DNA of 64,000 bases from Symsagittifera roscoffensis (GCF_963678635.1 NC_087067.1:21955547-22019546), one strand, 5' to 3'. Positions 11,457-23,510 are shown, numbered from the stretch's first letter. Numbers and translations are program-made. Notes: generated by a model from the sequence alone, not told the origin.

Positions 11457-11987
11457 GTTCCGACTTTCGATACGAAAGTAACGGAATATTTGTGCTCGGG
11501 GTGGGTTTTTTTTTTCTTCAGACTAATTTCGACTTTTTAACTAGCCATTTTTGACGGAATTTTTTTATATCATTCGAAAGGTATTGTTGTCCTGAGCTCA
11601 AATTTGAAAAGATATTTCACCTGTGATCATTTTTCGTAAAGTTGTGGGGGTTTAAAGATTGCCATTTTGGCCAATTTTGGACAATTAACGCGCGATATAT
11701 TTCGCGTTATTAACGTGTAAGCGGAGAGTTAATCCATCTTAGAAATCGTTCCAAATTGGTTAAAAGAAGCCTATTTACTATAATTTATTTGTTACAAGGA
11801 GCGAAATCTATCCTTTTGTACTTTATATGGCGTGCGGGGGGATAATTTTTATAAAAATTTCAAATTTTTGAAAATTTTTTTTTCTTTTTTTTTATTTCAT
11901 TGACTTTTTTAATGTTATTACTGCTCCATAAACCTTAAAAGGCAGTCGGAACATTCAGGGCTTCGCCCTGATACGAGTAGTCTTGTT
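11457..11987 (+). mobile_element. family A element, second of a head-to-tail pair
   Basis: A closely similar copy starts at GTTCCGACTTTCGATACGAA directly after the CTTGTT end of the previous copy and ends CGAGTAGTCTTGTT. Both hairpins and the CG-rich core are intact. Confidence 0.65.
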
Positions 11988-12652
11988 TTTATTTGTTTTT
12001 GATTTACAGGGTATTTTCAAAATGTGTTTTCTATAAATTCTCTCTTTTCACAAACATGAAGTGATTTTTTTTTGCAGTGAGCAGCAAACATTGTTAGATT
12101 CTTTTGTACTCTCAAAGTGTTAAAAAGACTACAGAGCATGCCTCAAACCAAATTGGAAATATTTCTAATACAGTTTAAATCTCCACTAGATCTATCGCAG
12201 TTTAATTGTCCCTAATTGGTCAAATTGGCAATCTTTTAAGCCCCCGTAATTTTGAGTTGGACAAAACAGTTTTCGAAAACGAATATGGCTTTGCGCACCG
12301 CCCCCGTGATTACGTACTTCGCGCAAAATTTTGATCAGACATCTCGACACAGGAAGTGGCTTTCTTCGCTTTACCTGCCGTCTTATTTTCAACAGTCGGA
12401 AAAGAAGTTTAAAGTTCTTAAGAAGTTAAAGTAAATGTGCACAATGTCACAAATAAATTTAATTGAGCTCATTCGCAAGTTTTATTCTCGAAGTCTTACA
12501 TTTTCAGTTTTGGCCAGAATTGACCATCGTACAGACATTTTTCCCAACTTAGAACTTCGTATGAAATATGAAGAGCTTTTTCACTCTCTTACAATTTTTT
12601 TTATAAGCAACTGAAAATCAGCTTGTGGTTGTAACCTAATGAGTGCAATTGA

Positions 12653-13196
12653 AACAAGACTGCTCGTATCAGGGCGAAGCCCTGAATGTTCCGACTGCCT
12701 TTTAACGTTTATGGAGCAGTAGTAATAACATAAAAAATTTAATGAAATAAAATAAAATGAAATTTTTTTTTCTAAAATTTGAAATTTTTTAATAAAAATC
12801 ATCCCCCCACACGCCATATAAAGTACAAAAAGATAGATTTTGTTCCTTGTAACAAATCAATTATGGCAAATAAGCTTCATTCAACCAATTTGGAACGATT
12901 TATAAGACGGATTAAATCTCCGCTTACGCGTTAATAGCGCGAACTATATCGCGCGTTAATTGTCCCAAATTGGTCAAAATGGCCAAAATGGCAATCTTTA
13001 AACCCTCATAACTTTACGAAAAATGATTACAGGTGAAATATCTTTTCAAATTTAAGCTCAGGACAACAACGGCTTTCGAATGATATTAAAAAAATTCCGT
13101 CAAAAATGGCTAGTTAAAAAGTCGAAATTTGTCTGAAGAAAAAAAAACCCACCCCGAGCACAAATATTCCGTTACTTTCGTATCGAAAGTCGGAAC
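12653..13196 (-). mobile_element. family A element, full length, inverted
   Basis: Reads AACAAGACTGCTCGTATCAG (right end) to ACGAAAGTCGGAAC-type left end, with both hairpins perfect and the core GCGCGAACTATATCGCGCG. It is very similar to the copy at 13411-13953. Confidence 0.65.
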
Positions 13197-13410
13197 AACA
13201 AGAGATTTCGAAAACAAAACTTTGGAAGTTTGTAAATTTTCATTTTATACATTTTGAGCAGTTCGAAAACATTTGGGAGACAAAAAATCAATTTTGACAG
13301 TTTTTAGCATTGGAACGCTAAAGTTCGGAAACCATAAATTTTTGTAATTAGGCTTGTTGGATATAATGCGGAAGATTCAAATGTCATAATTTAAGTGAAA
13401 GCAAACACAA

Positions 13411-13953
13411 AACAGACTGCTCGTATCAGGGCGAAGCCCTGAATGTTCCGACTGCCTTTTAAGGTTTATGGAACAGCAGTAATAGCATAAAAAAATTTAA
13501 TGAAATAAAGAAAAATGAAGTTTTTTTTCTCTAAAATTTGACTTTTTATGAAAATCATCCCCCCACACGCCATAAAAAGTACAAAAAGAGAGATTTCGTG
13601 CCTTTTTACAAATCAATTTATGGCAAATTAGCTTCGTTCAACCAATTTGGAACGATTTATAAGACGGATTAAATCTCCGCTTACGCGTTAATAGCGCGAA
13701 TTATATCGCGCGTTAATTGTCCCAAATTGGTCAAAATGGCCAAAATGGCAATCTTTAAACCCTCATAACTTTACGAAAAATGATTACAGGTGAAATATCT
13801 TTTCAAATTTAAGCTCAGGACAACAATGGCTTTCGAATGATATAAAAAAAATTCCGTCAAAAATGGCTAGTTAAAAAGTCGAAATTTGTCTGAAGAAAAA
13901 AAAACCCACCCCGAGCACAAATATTCCGTTACTTTCGTACCGAAAGTCGGAAC
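13411..13953 (-). mobile_element. family A element, full length, inverted
   Basis: Near twin of 12653-13196, with the same internal ACAGGTGAAATATCTTTTCA block and the core GCGCGAATTATATCGCGCG. The left-tip hairpin varies in its loop (CTTTCGTACCGAAAG). Confidence 0.65.
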
Positions 13954-14019
13954 AAAAACCTGCGTACAATACCCCTGCGTAAAACTATAGTATTGACCTG
14001 CTTAAGATTTATTTAAAAA

Positions 14020-14571
14020 GCCGTGAAGCATTCAAGGCTGCGCCCTGATACGAGCGGTTTTGTTTTTCCGATTTTCGAAAGAAGTGACGAAACATTTGTG
14101 CTCGCGGTAGTTTTTTCTCCAGACAAGTTTCAAGTTTTAATTTTTTACCATTTTTGACGGATTTTGTGATATCATACCAGAAATGATATACATGAATAAA
14201 AAATGTTCAAAATAATAGATATGCATATATTTCACTTGTAATATTTCATCCACTTAATGGGGTTTGATGATAGCCAATTTAGGACAATTCAAGCCCAATG
14301 AACTTCGCGCTACTAATGCGTAAGCTCAATTTTAATCACTCTTTAAAATCACTCTTAAAAATTGTACCAAATTAGACTGAAGCATGCTATTGGGACTATT
14401 TAAAACATGCAACAGCCGGAAAATAAATGTTATCTCTTTAGGTATCTTGTTTGGAAATGATTTTCAAAAAATAACACAAAGGGAAACATTTTTAAAGCGA
14501 ACTCTTCTTCTCCGTGTTTAAAAGGCTAACGGATTAACCAACGCTTAACACTGATACGAGCAGTGTTGTGT
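14020..14571 (+). mobile_element. family A copies, decayed, head to tail
   Basis: A right-end remnant (GGCTGCGCCCTGATACGAGC, 14036-14062) is followed at once by a decayed left end (TTCCGATTTTCGAAAG) and a whole degenerate copy ending CTGATACGAGCAGTGTTG. This is a second head-to-tail junction, older than the one at 11456. Confidence 0.55.
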
Positions 14572-15650
14572 GTACGAGCAGTTACGAGCAGTTACTTGAT
14601 ATAGCTTTGGGGGGAGGGGGAGAACTTTAAAAAACAATCCTCAAAAATGTGATTTTTCTTTCAATATCATCATTTTTTTAAACCAACACCACTGTTTTTT
14701 TCTTGGAAACGCAGTCAGAAAATTCAGAACTTAGCTCAGAACTGACCAAATCATTCGTGAGGTTTTTTTCATTGTTCCGTCATATTTGAAAAATTGCAAC
14801 TGAAACAACTTTAGCAATTATTTATACGGCATTTTCCATATTTAAAAGGTTGTACAAGGTTATGTATGCAGAATAAAAAGGTTTTTCATATTTTAATTAG
14901 TCTTAATGCCAATTTGTGTAGAAGTCAAACATTATGAACAGAAAATTCTCAAGAAAAAACTGCATTGAAGTAGAGTGCGAATTTTTCTGCATAAATCGTA
15001 ACTCTGCTCTTTTTTTTTTCCCCCAATCTGCATGTTTTACAAGTAAAATTACAGCTCACATTGTCGACGATTGTAGAGGAAAAAGATCTCGTAACTCTAA
15101 GCAGCGCTAAGTTCAGCTCTAACATAATATGGACGCCTTTTTGAGGATTTTTTTTCCAAACTCTCTCTATTCCTACTAACAGCTGAACCAAAACTCATTC
15201 ACTGACAAAAACCTGAAGTCTAAATATGAGTTTTTTTGTCGCGGAACCAAATGTTTCTGATAAGGACGGTTGAAAATAGTAGAAAAAAATTTGCGAACTT
15301 ATAATTCAAGAAATTCAATGTTAATTTTTTTGAATATCCATTATCAATTCACAATCTCAGCCCGATAGTTTTTGATCACTTTCAACAGTTTTCTGAACAT
15401 TATTTGAACAAATCGATTAATCATTCTGAACACTGCAGAACTTCGCTGAACACATATATAATTCAACAATATTGGCTACTAAAAATATTTGAATAAAAGC
15501 CAAAACTAGACTTAATTTAGTTCATGCTAAAGAAAAGGTAGTTAAAGGGGCTTAGAACGTTTTTTGGTAAAAGCTGACCCAAAAAGTTGTAAGCGAATTT
15601 CTACATTATAGAAATTATAGAAATTAAACTTATGTTAGCACGCACTATCA
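14572..15650. other. unassigned AT-rich DNA
   Basis: No gene, RNA or recognisable repeat was found apart from short ACGAGCAGT echoes next to the preceding element. Confidence 0.35.
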
Positions 15651-15652
15651 AT

Positions 15653-18313
15653 TATAGTTGTTTTACGTATAGTTATGAGTGAACGAGTAAGGTTACGGTG
15701 TATACCTCGCCTTTGAAGTTCAAATGTGAAGACATTTTCAAATATTGTCATACAGCAATGAAATTTGACATGGTGAATAAATTAACCAGTTTTCCTACCG
15801 CACATCGAAACTTTACGCGTCTAGCCATAAATATTCATAGAACAACATAGAAGAAGGAAAAATATTAAAATAGGGGGAGTGGAAAAAGCCGATGAAAGGT
15901 CTGAAGATAGGGCTCTTTTCCAGTTCCCCCCTTGTTCAATTACAAAAAGAGATGTTCAAAAATTGTTCACACGGCAATTTTCATGTTAGAAATATTGTGA
16001 AAATTTGTTCAGCTGTTCACGCTGACACGTTTTAATGCAGTTTATAACATTAAAAAGTATTTTAAAAAGACTTTCATGTAATGAATTTCAGAAAAAATGA
16101 AAGGGGGGGAAACTGGAAAAGAGCCGAAGATAGTTTGTTCACCGTGCCTAATTTCATTGTACGATGACAACCCTAAAGTAGGTTCTCAAAACTGAAATTC
16201 AAAGAACCCCTTTTTGTATCATTGCTTTTACGATTGAAAACCGTCAGTGATGTTCTATGGATAATACTCGATTATAACTGATTTTCGTGGTCAATATGTT
16301 GCTACTATAATCGATTACAATTATACTTTGTAAGCACGCAATCGTTTATAATGCACTATAATCTGTAGGATCGGTGATCGCAAAAGTCAAATTTCGATTG
16401 ATAGTTTGAACTTCAGAAAAGCATGCACTGTCTTGAGAGTTAATGAGTTTTACGTAGCTTGCTATTCGCTAAAAATACGATAAGTAGAAAAGTACACAAA
16501 CGGTACGAAATAAGACCGAATCTTGAAACAATTAACCCTTCCTATAGCTGGAGTCAAAATGTGATCCCCCAAATGGAAACTAAGGAAGCTAACTTTATGA
16601 AACTCTAAGGACAGATACTACAGATGATTTGACCAGGGCATGCAAAACCCCGAACATTTATGACCCCCTAGCGCAAGTGATAACGGTTCCGAGAAGTGCA
16701 AATAGCCCTATCAGAAATCAGTATCTAGCGGTTGAGACGGGAACAAAATATAGTATTCCATAGACCTAGTTGAGTTAAAGCTTAAATTTGGAACCCCAGA
16801 CCCCCTGGACCCATACTTTCCGTGTTATGACCTAAGCAAATAGTCCCCATCGCGACCTCCAGAGGTCGTTTTTTGGGCCCCAATGAACGCAAGGAGCCAT
16901 TACTTTGCGATATGATAAGTAGTGACAAGGAAAATCAAGTGTTTTGAATTTGGCAAATCCGGCGGTTGGATTGGAAGTTATTAGCACTGGGGAAAACACC
17001 CCTTCAACCGGAAATAGGCAGTTTATGCAAAATAATGAGCATAAGCATTTTGATTTTATAGTGGCAATAGATACTACAACTATAGTTGTTTTACGTACAA
17101 TAATGAGTGAACGCGTAAGGTTACGGTGTATACCTCGCCTTTGATGTTCAAGTGTGAAGACATTTTCAAACATTGTCATACTAATGAAAAATGGCATGGT
17201 GAATAAATTAACAACTGTGAGCAGTTTTCTTACCGTACATCGAAACTTTACGTGTTTAGCCATAAATACTCATAGAACAACATAGAAGGTGGAAAAAAGT
17301 TTAAAATAGGGGAGTGGAAAAAGTCGATGAAAGATCTGAAGATAACATCTGTTCACAACTAATAGTTTGTTCACCGTGCCTAGTTTCATTGTATGATGAC
17401 AACCTTAAGGTAGATTCTCAAAGCTGAAATTCAAAGAACCTCTTTTTGTATAATTGCTTTTACGATTGAAAACCGGCAATGACGTTCTATGGATAATACT
17501 CCATTATAACTGATTTTTGTTGTCAAAATTTTGCTACTATAATCGATTACAATTACCATTTGTAAGCAGGCAATCGATTATAATGCACTATATTCTGTAG
17601 AATCGGTGACTGCAAAAGTCAAATTTCGATTGATAGTTTGAACTTCAGAAATGCATGCACTGCCTTGAAAGTTATTGAGTTGTTTGTAGCTTGCTATTCG
17701 CTAAAAACACAATAAGTATAAAAGTACACAAACGGTACATAATAAGCCCGATTCTTGAAACAAGTAATCCTTCCTATAGCTGGAGTCAAAATGTGATCCC
17801 CCAATGGAAACTAACGAAACTAACTTTATGAAATTCATAGGACGGATACTAGAGATGATTTGACCCGGGCATGCAAAACCCCGAACTATTATGACCCCCT
17901 GGCACAAGTGATAACGGTTCCGAGAAGTGCAATTAGCCCTATCAGAACTCAGTTCAGTATCTAGCAGTTGAACGGGAACAAAATATAGTATGCTATAGAC
18001 CTAATTGAGTGAAAGCATAAGTTTGGAATCCCAGACCCCCTGGACCCATATTTTCCGTGTTATGCCCTAAGCAAATAGTCCCCATCGCGACCTCCGGAGG
18101 TCATTTTTTGGGCCCCAATGAATGCAGGGAGCATTACTTTGCGATATGATAAGTAGTGACAAGAAAAATCAAGTGTGTTTTAATTTTAGCCAAATCCGGC
18201 TGTTGGATTGGAAGTTAGTGGCACTGGGGAAAACACCCCTTAAACCGGAAAAAGGCAGTTTATGCAAAATAATGAGCAAGAGCATATTGTTTTATAGTGG
18301 CAATAGATACTAC
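15653..18313. repeat. tandem duplication of a 1.2-kb unit
   Basis: The sequence from TATAGTTGTTTTACGTA at 15653 recurs from 17081 (offset 1428 bp, of which about 215 bp is a MITE in the first copy only). Both copies contain the blocks GTTACGGTGTATACCTCGCC, GATTATAACTGATTTTCGTGG-like sequence, CCCCATCGCGACCTCC and CACTGGGGAAAACACCCCTT. Identity is high by eye. Open frames inside it (for example about 143 codons on minus at 16832-17263) fall across the copy junction and show no domain, so I do not call a gene. Confidence 0.8.
15911..16125. mobile_element. family B MITE with 8-bp target duplication
   Basis: Starts GGCTCTTTTCCAGTTCCCC and ends AACTGGAAAAGAGCC. It is flanked by GAAGATAG at 15903-15910 and 16126-16133. 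Internal sequence is the CACGCTGACACGTTTTAATG subtype. It is absent from the second unit of the surrounding tandem duplication. Confidence 0.85.
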
Positions 18314-19540
18314 ATACTAGCCCAGAAAAAAATCCTTCGTAAGGAGAATCCCTACGGCGACTCCTTCCGGTGTTGTTAACCTTCTCCTGTGAAAAGTGAA
18401 AAGGGATTTTAGAAGTGGAATAACCTGGGAAATATGAATTGGATATGATTGAAACTTGTTAGATAGACCCCCTTGAAATTCTGAGCGTGAATAGGAGAGA
18501 TTGACCCCCAAGTGACCACTGCGTCACCTTTTGATGATCTTTAGGCGTTTTACGTCAAAATCGCAAAGAAAACCTGGGGATTAACACCGGAAGTATTCCC
18601 CAGCCCCAACCATTTTGGAAAGGAGGAATCTTCACTGATTTATAATTTGGCGAGTTTTTGTCTACTGAGAACTGAAGCAGAAGATGAAAGAGAAGTAGCT
18701 TTTAAATTGTACTATCGAAGTAGTAGAACCAATTAAAGCTAACTTGGTAAAAATTGGGTTAAAATTTGCCTGGCGAATGAGCTACTGCTACAAACTCAAT
18801 CAGGCTAAAGAAAAGCGATAATGGCAGCGATAAGAGCGTAGCATCGGAAGTAGGTCTCCGAAATAACACAGATGGACGGGATATTTTCTTAGCTGCCCGG
18901 AGGTGATTTTTTGGCGCAATTTGACCCATGAATTAAGGTCGGGATTGGATTAGAGTACTGATCGGAATTTTAGTTATTTGGAATGGGCTAATGACACATG
19001 AAAATGGTCATCCCCTAAGGCCGGAAGGTCGGAACGTTAATGGTCCGATTAAACGAAAACCTTGGGAGACCGGTTAATGAAACATCACCTGGTTTAGAGT
19101 TGAAAATGTTCTTGATATTTGCACAGCTTAGTTGTAGATACCCATGGTGAACTCGGAATTTTGGACTAGTGTCGTCAGAGTAAGAATTCAAATTAGGACC
19201 TTACATAAATGGTACTAGCGTTGAATTCAGGACTTATAGAGAGGATCAAATATCATTATAACTGAAACTGAAAAAAAAAACATTCTAGAGATTAACAAAA
19301 AGTCCACCCTTAAGCAAACAATTGTGGAATGAGAGCGAACAGTTGGTTCTCGGTTAGTAAGAGAACACTATAGCAGAGACAATAGATAGTTGGTTCTCTT
19401 CAGAATGAGAATAGTGTTTTTTGAAGTTAAAAAGATCAGTCAAAATACCTCAAAGGAATAGTGATCCGACGAGACACTATAAAGTTTACCAGGTCGACTT
19501 GGTTAGTTGTGTGGAACTACTGTGTAGCTATTTAATTGAT
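18314..19540. other. unassigned DNA, mixed composition
   Basis: GC-richer than the rest of the window and without AT-rich repeats. It contains phrases such as GGAGACCGGTTAATG but no open frame with recognisable content and no terminal repeats. It could be the remains of a larger element, but nothing supports a family. Confidence 0.3.
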
Positions 19541-19544
19541 ATTC

Positions 19545-19573
<29 letters not shown>
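19545..19573. repeat. (GA)n microsatellite
   Basis: An uninterrupted GA dinucleotide run of about 28 bp. A second purine-rich stretch (GAGAGAAAGAGAAAG) lies near 19890-19925. Confidence 0.9.
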
Positions 19574-19576
<3 letters not shown>

Positions 19577-20149
19577 CTCATTTGCTTGAGTTAGTATGAA
19601 GTTAAATTGTAAATTGCAGTTAATTAATTGTGTTGATAAATCGCGGACCCCTTCCTTTTGATTAGATTATTAGATTTCATTCAGGCCAATTAGAGCCTTC
19701 TATGTTTTGGCTCACAATTTTAATTCTCATTGGAAATTCTTGCGATCTTGTCGAATAGACGAGACAGCCTGAAGAGCAGTACAAAAAAAGGGCAAGTAAC
19801 ATAAAACAGGACAGAAAAGTTTCTATCAACTTAACTTTTTCGGGATTGTAGATAGCAGTGAATCTCGGTCGCCCATTGCGGTGTCGTTGAAAGAGAGAAG
19901 AGAGAGAAAGAGAAAGAAAGAAAAAAACCTAGAGAAGACATCCACTAAATCACATCCACTATATTCCATTTAAAATCCATTATTTTGAGTTATGATGGAT
20001 TATGATCTCAAAAAATATTTTTCAGTTTTTCTGCAAATTTTACAATTTTTTTCTGTATTACTCACAGCTTACTAGATTTCTAAACCTACTAGCAAATAAT
20101 TAAGTTTTGCACAACCTTATAGCTCACACTTTAACCTCAGTTCTTCTAA

Positions 20150-20540
20150 ATTTTAGCACCCAAGTTGAGCACACCTTTATCCGCACATCTACCCTCGCCT
20201 CCACCTAACCCCACCCCACTTACCCACCTATTCCAACCCCTCCCACCACCTACCCCACCTACCCTACTCCCCACACCTACCTCTATACACACATATCCTC
20301 ATCCCTCCCTCATTTATTAGCACCACAACTTTCAGGGGGGCGTAAAGCTCTGTAGGGGGTTATTGAAAATGTGCGGGGAGGGGGTAGCGGCGTTTACGTC
20401 CCTGTATCCCGTGTTTTTAGGGTTAATGTAAGGTCAGGGCCAGTGGGGAAGTGGATGTGGTGTTAAAAGTAAGTAAGATAGGAGGGAGTTGGTGTAAATA
20501 TTTAGTGGGAGAGGGAGACGAATAGAAAAAGACAGATAGA
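20150..20540. other. strand-asymmetric tract: C-rich then G-rich
   Basis: From about 20150 to 20330 the plus strand is almost free of G and packed with CCACC, CCTACC and CTCCC words. From GGGGGG at 20334 it switches abruptly to G-rich (GTAGGGGGTT, GGGGAGGGGG, GGGAGAGGGAG). The halves are not a simple inverted repeat of each other. No gene is recognised. Confidence 0.7.
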
Positions 20541-21053
20541 AAAAAAAACTTTTCGCTGTATCCAAACGTAAAGCACAATTTTGCGATTGAAACATTCAAG
20601 GTTTGAACTTTCACGATTTGGTAAAATCTAGGCTCTTAATCAATTAAATCTATTATAATCTATTATAGTCTGTTATATTTCCGTTATAATGGATTATATT
20701 GATTTCTACTTTAATTGTTTTGTAATCGATTAAGCTTTCCGCCCAATCTGTTATCTTAGAATGTTTTAGAGACAGACCACAAAAATGTATGGAACCTCAT
20801 TGGGGGCATGACAATAAATTTAATATGAACTAAAAGTTGACAAACCGGGTAGGGGCTATAATTTTTGCAATTTGGCTGTGAGGGCTATGGTGGGAAACGC
20901 CACGAAAACTAAGTAATTGGCTCTTTTCCGTTTTACCTCACCTTCCAAAAGCATCAGTTTTATGGTGTACCGAGAGAACGTGGGTTTTTACAAGGTTCAG
21001 TTTGAAGATCAATTATATTTGCCATAGCCTATTTAGTCCGCATGCCAATTTTG

Positions 21054-21252
21054 GGCTCTTTTCCAGTTCCCCCTTCCAAATTCAATTTTGAAGCGCTTAT
21101 TTAACCTTGTCATAATGCAATAAAAATTGGCGTGGTGAACGAATCGACAACTGTGAACAGACTTGTTCTTCATAATCACGCATTTAGCCGTAATAACACG
21201 TAAAACAAACATAAAACTCGGTATCTTGAAAGGGGGGAACTGGAAAAGAGCC
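21054..21252. mobile_element. family B MITE with 8-bp target duplication
   Basis: GGCTCTTTTCCAGTTCCCCC to GGGGGGAACTGGAAAAGAGCC-type ends. Flanked by CAATTTTG on both sides (21046-21053 and 21253-21260). Confidence 0.85.
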
Positions 21253-21359
21253 CAATTTTGATAATAAGCAGACAAGGTGAACAGAAAAATTGGTTCAAAG
21301 GAACTTCAGGTGGGGAGGAAAAGTTTTCCATTATAGGAGAGGGGGTTTGAAGAGAGGGC

Positions 21360-21535
21360 TCCTTTTCCTTTTCCCCCACCTGCGAAATTTTAAAATTATT
21401 TCTTTTGTTCACATTTTCCGATTGTTACAAAATTTAGCATGCGAGACTAATCATGCCATGAGAAACATTATTGGTCTTCATACTTGACCTTTTAAAACCT
21501 TGGGTCACACCATAAAATTGATGCTGATAGGGGTG
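21360..21535. mobile_element. family C MITE, right end missing
   Basis: Left end CTCCTTTTCCTTTTCCCCCACCTGCG, then the internal blocks TTGTTACAAAATTTAGCATG and CACACCATAAAATTGATGCT. It stops before the usual GAGGTGGGG right end. Confidence 0.6.
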
Positions 21536-21549
21536 ATGCTAGTTGGCTC

Positions 21550-21748
21550 GGCTCTTTTTCCTTTTCCCCCCACCTGCAAATTTTTATAATTGAAGTTACT
21601 GTTCTTTTTGTTCAATTGTCATGAAAATTGACATGCAGACTAATTAGGCCATGACAAACATATTTGGTTCATAATTAACCTTGTAAAACCACTCGTTAGA
21701 CCATAGAGTTCAAGTTTGAGTGAGGTGGGGGGGAAAGGAAAAAGAGCC
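21550..21748. mobile_element. family C MITE with 8-bp target duplication
   Basis: GGCTCTTTTTCCTTTTCCCC to GGAAAGGAAAAAGAGCC. Flanked by GTTGGCTC on both sides. The right-hand GGCTC of that duplication is the start of the neighbouring MITE, so this copy landed inside a sibling's end. Confidence 0.85.
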
Positions 21749-21751
21749 GTT

Positions 21752-22600
21752 GGCTCTTTTACACTTTTCCCCACATTTCAAATTTTTATTTTTTTAAGTT
21801 GTAAAGCTTACTTTTTTATATGATCTTGCAATGTAAGGTATGAAGAATAAATGTGTTCACAGTAGCTAGTTTGCTCACTATGCAAAACTTCAATATATTA
21901 TGATTACGTAAAAAAGTTTTTCAAAACTGAAATTCAAATGTGGAGGAGTCGAAAAATATCCCTTATTTTTTTTTGGTGATTGAGGAAGGGGCTATTTTTT
22001 CCCCACCTGCCAATTTAAACAAGCTATTTTTCACAAATCCGGTTATTATGAAAATTGATATGCGGACTAATAAGGTTATGACAAACATATTTTGTCTTCA
22101 TGTTTAACCTTGTAAAATCACTTGATAACCCTGTAAAAAGGATGCGGCTATTTTCCTTTTTCCCACCTCACACGAGCATCAATTGTTGGACTCTTTTCCA
22201 TTTCCCCCTTCCCTTTGGTTTTTCTGAAATTCATTATTTGAAAGTCTACTTAAAATTATTTTCGTGTTATCAACTGCATCAAAACGTCTCAAAACGTTAC
22301 AACATTTCTTACATGAGAAATTCCGCGTAAACAATTTTTGAACAGCTTTGTTTTGTAGTTTTACGAGGGGGTGTGGGAAACTGAGTCTCTTTTCCAGTCC
22401 CCCCTTCTTTTTCAAAATACCGAGTTTTATGTTTGTGTTACGTGTTATGATGGCTAAATGCGTGATGTTACGCTGTAAATTATGAAGAACAAATCTGTTT
22501 ACAGTTGTCGATTTGTTCACCACGCCAAATTTCATTGCATTATGAAAAAAAAATAAACTTTTAAAAATTGAATTTGAAAGGGGGGACTGGAAAAGAGCCG
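21752..22600. mobile_element. cluster of decayed family B and C MITEs
   Basis: Four pieces lie end to end: a B-like copy (21752-21960, starting GGCTCTTTTACACTTTTCCC), a C-like part (about 21985-22130), a B copy of the CATCAAAACGTCTC subtype (22190-22384), and a better B copy (22384-22600, ending GGACTGGAAAAGAGCC). Open reading frames across them, including about 177 codons on minus, follow the repeats and are not genes. Confidence 0.6.
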
Positions 22601-22897
22601 AACATGGAATGGAGCCATTTTTTGAAGTAACAAGTGGTTTTACGCGTTTGGTTATGGAGACAAAATATGTTTGCCATGGCCTAATCAGACTGCCTGTCAT
22701 TTTTCGTAACAACCCGGGTTGACGTCCATAAACGAAAAATGCTTATCATACAGTTTCATATATAAAGTCATTGGAAAAAATGCTTGTCATACAATTATCA
22801 TGTATGAAAATTATAAAATAGTCATTTCGTCATAGAAAAAATTAAATTTTCAAAAATCACCAAAAAGCGTGTCTGGGTAACTTTAAATAGATTTAAA

Positions 22898-23105
22898 GCC
22901 TCTTTTCCAGTTTCCCCCCTTTCAAATTCAAATTTGAAAAGCTTTTTTAACGTTGTCATAATGCAATGAAATTTGGCGTGGTGAACAAATCGACAACTGT
23001 GAACAGATTTGCTCTTCATACTTTACAGCGTAACATTCAGCCGTAATAACACGTAAAACAAACATAAATCTCGGTATTTTGAAAGGGGGGAACTGGAAAA
23101 GAGCC
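22898..23105. mobile_element. family B MITE with 8-bp target duplication
   Basis: Starts GCCTCTTTTCCAGTTTCCCC, ends GGGGAACTGGAAAAGAGCC, flanked by GATTTAAA at 22890-22897 and 23106-23113. Confidence 0.85.
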
Positions 23106-23211
23106 GATTTAAATAAGTATATCTATGATAGAGGGCATATTGACAATCAAAAACATAAATTTAATTTCGGTCAGAAAAATGCTTATCATAAAGTTTTGAT
23201 ATATGAAAATT

Positions 23212-23406
23212 GGGCTCCTTTTCCCCCCAACCTGCAAATTTTTATATTTGAAATTACTGTTCACTTTGTCCGATTGTCATGAAAATTGGCATGTAGACTG
23301 ATTAGGCCATGACAAACATATTTGGTCTCCATTATTACCTTTTAAGACCGCTCGTTAGACCATTAAACTCATGTTTGAGTGAGGTGGGGGGGGAAGTTAA
23401 AGACCC
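23212..23406. mobile_element. family C MITE
   Basis: GGGCTCCTTTTCCCCCCAACC to GGGGGGAAGTTAAAGACCC, with the internal blocks GCATGTAGACTGATTAGGCC and GCTCGTTAGACCATTAAACTC. The right terminal repeat is eroded. Confidence 0.7.
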
Positions 23407-23510
23407 GAAAATTGTATGATATGCATTTGTTTCATAAACGAAAAAAAAAACTTGAGGTAAAAAATTTTTAATACCTTTTTCGCTGCAATTTTGCATTTGT
23501 GCTAAAATAG

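Noticed and set aside
9862-14571. Regular repeats with spacers resembling a CRISPR-like array
   Set aside because: The recurring words are element ends at irregular spacing in alternating orientation; they are explained by family A copies.
16832-17263. 143-codon open frame on minus
   Set aside because: It crosses the junction of the tandem duplication, starts without clear context and has no recognisable content.
22179-22712. 177-codon open frame on minus
   Set aside because: It runs across two family B MITEs; the same peptide pieces recur wherever those MITEs occur, so it follows the repeat.
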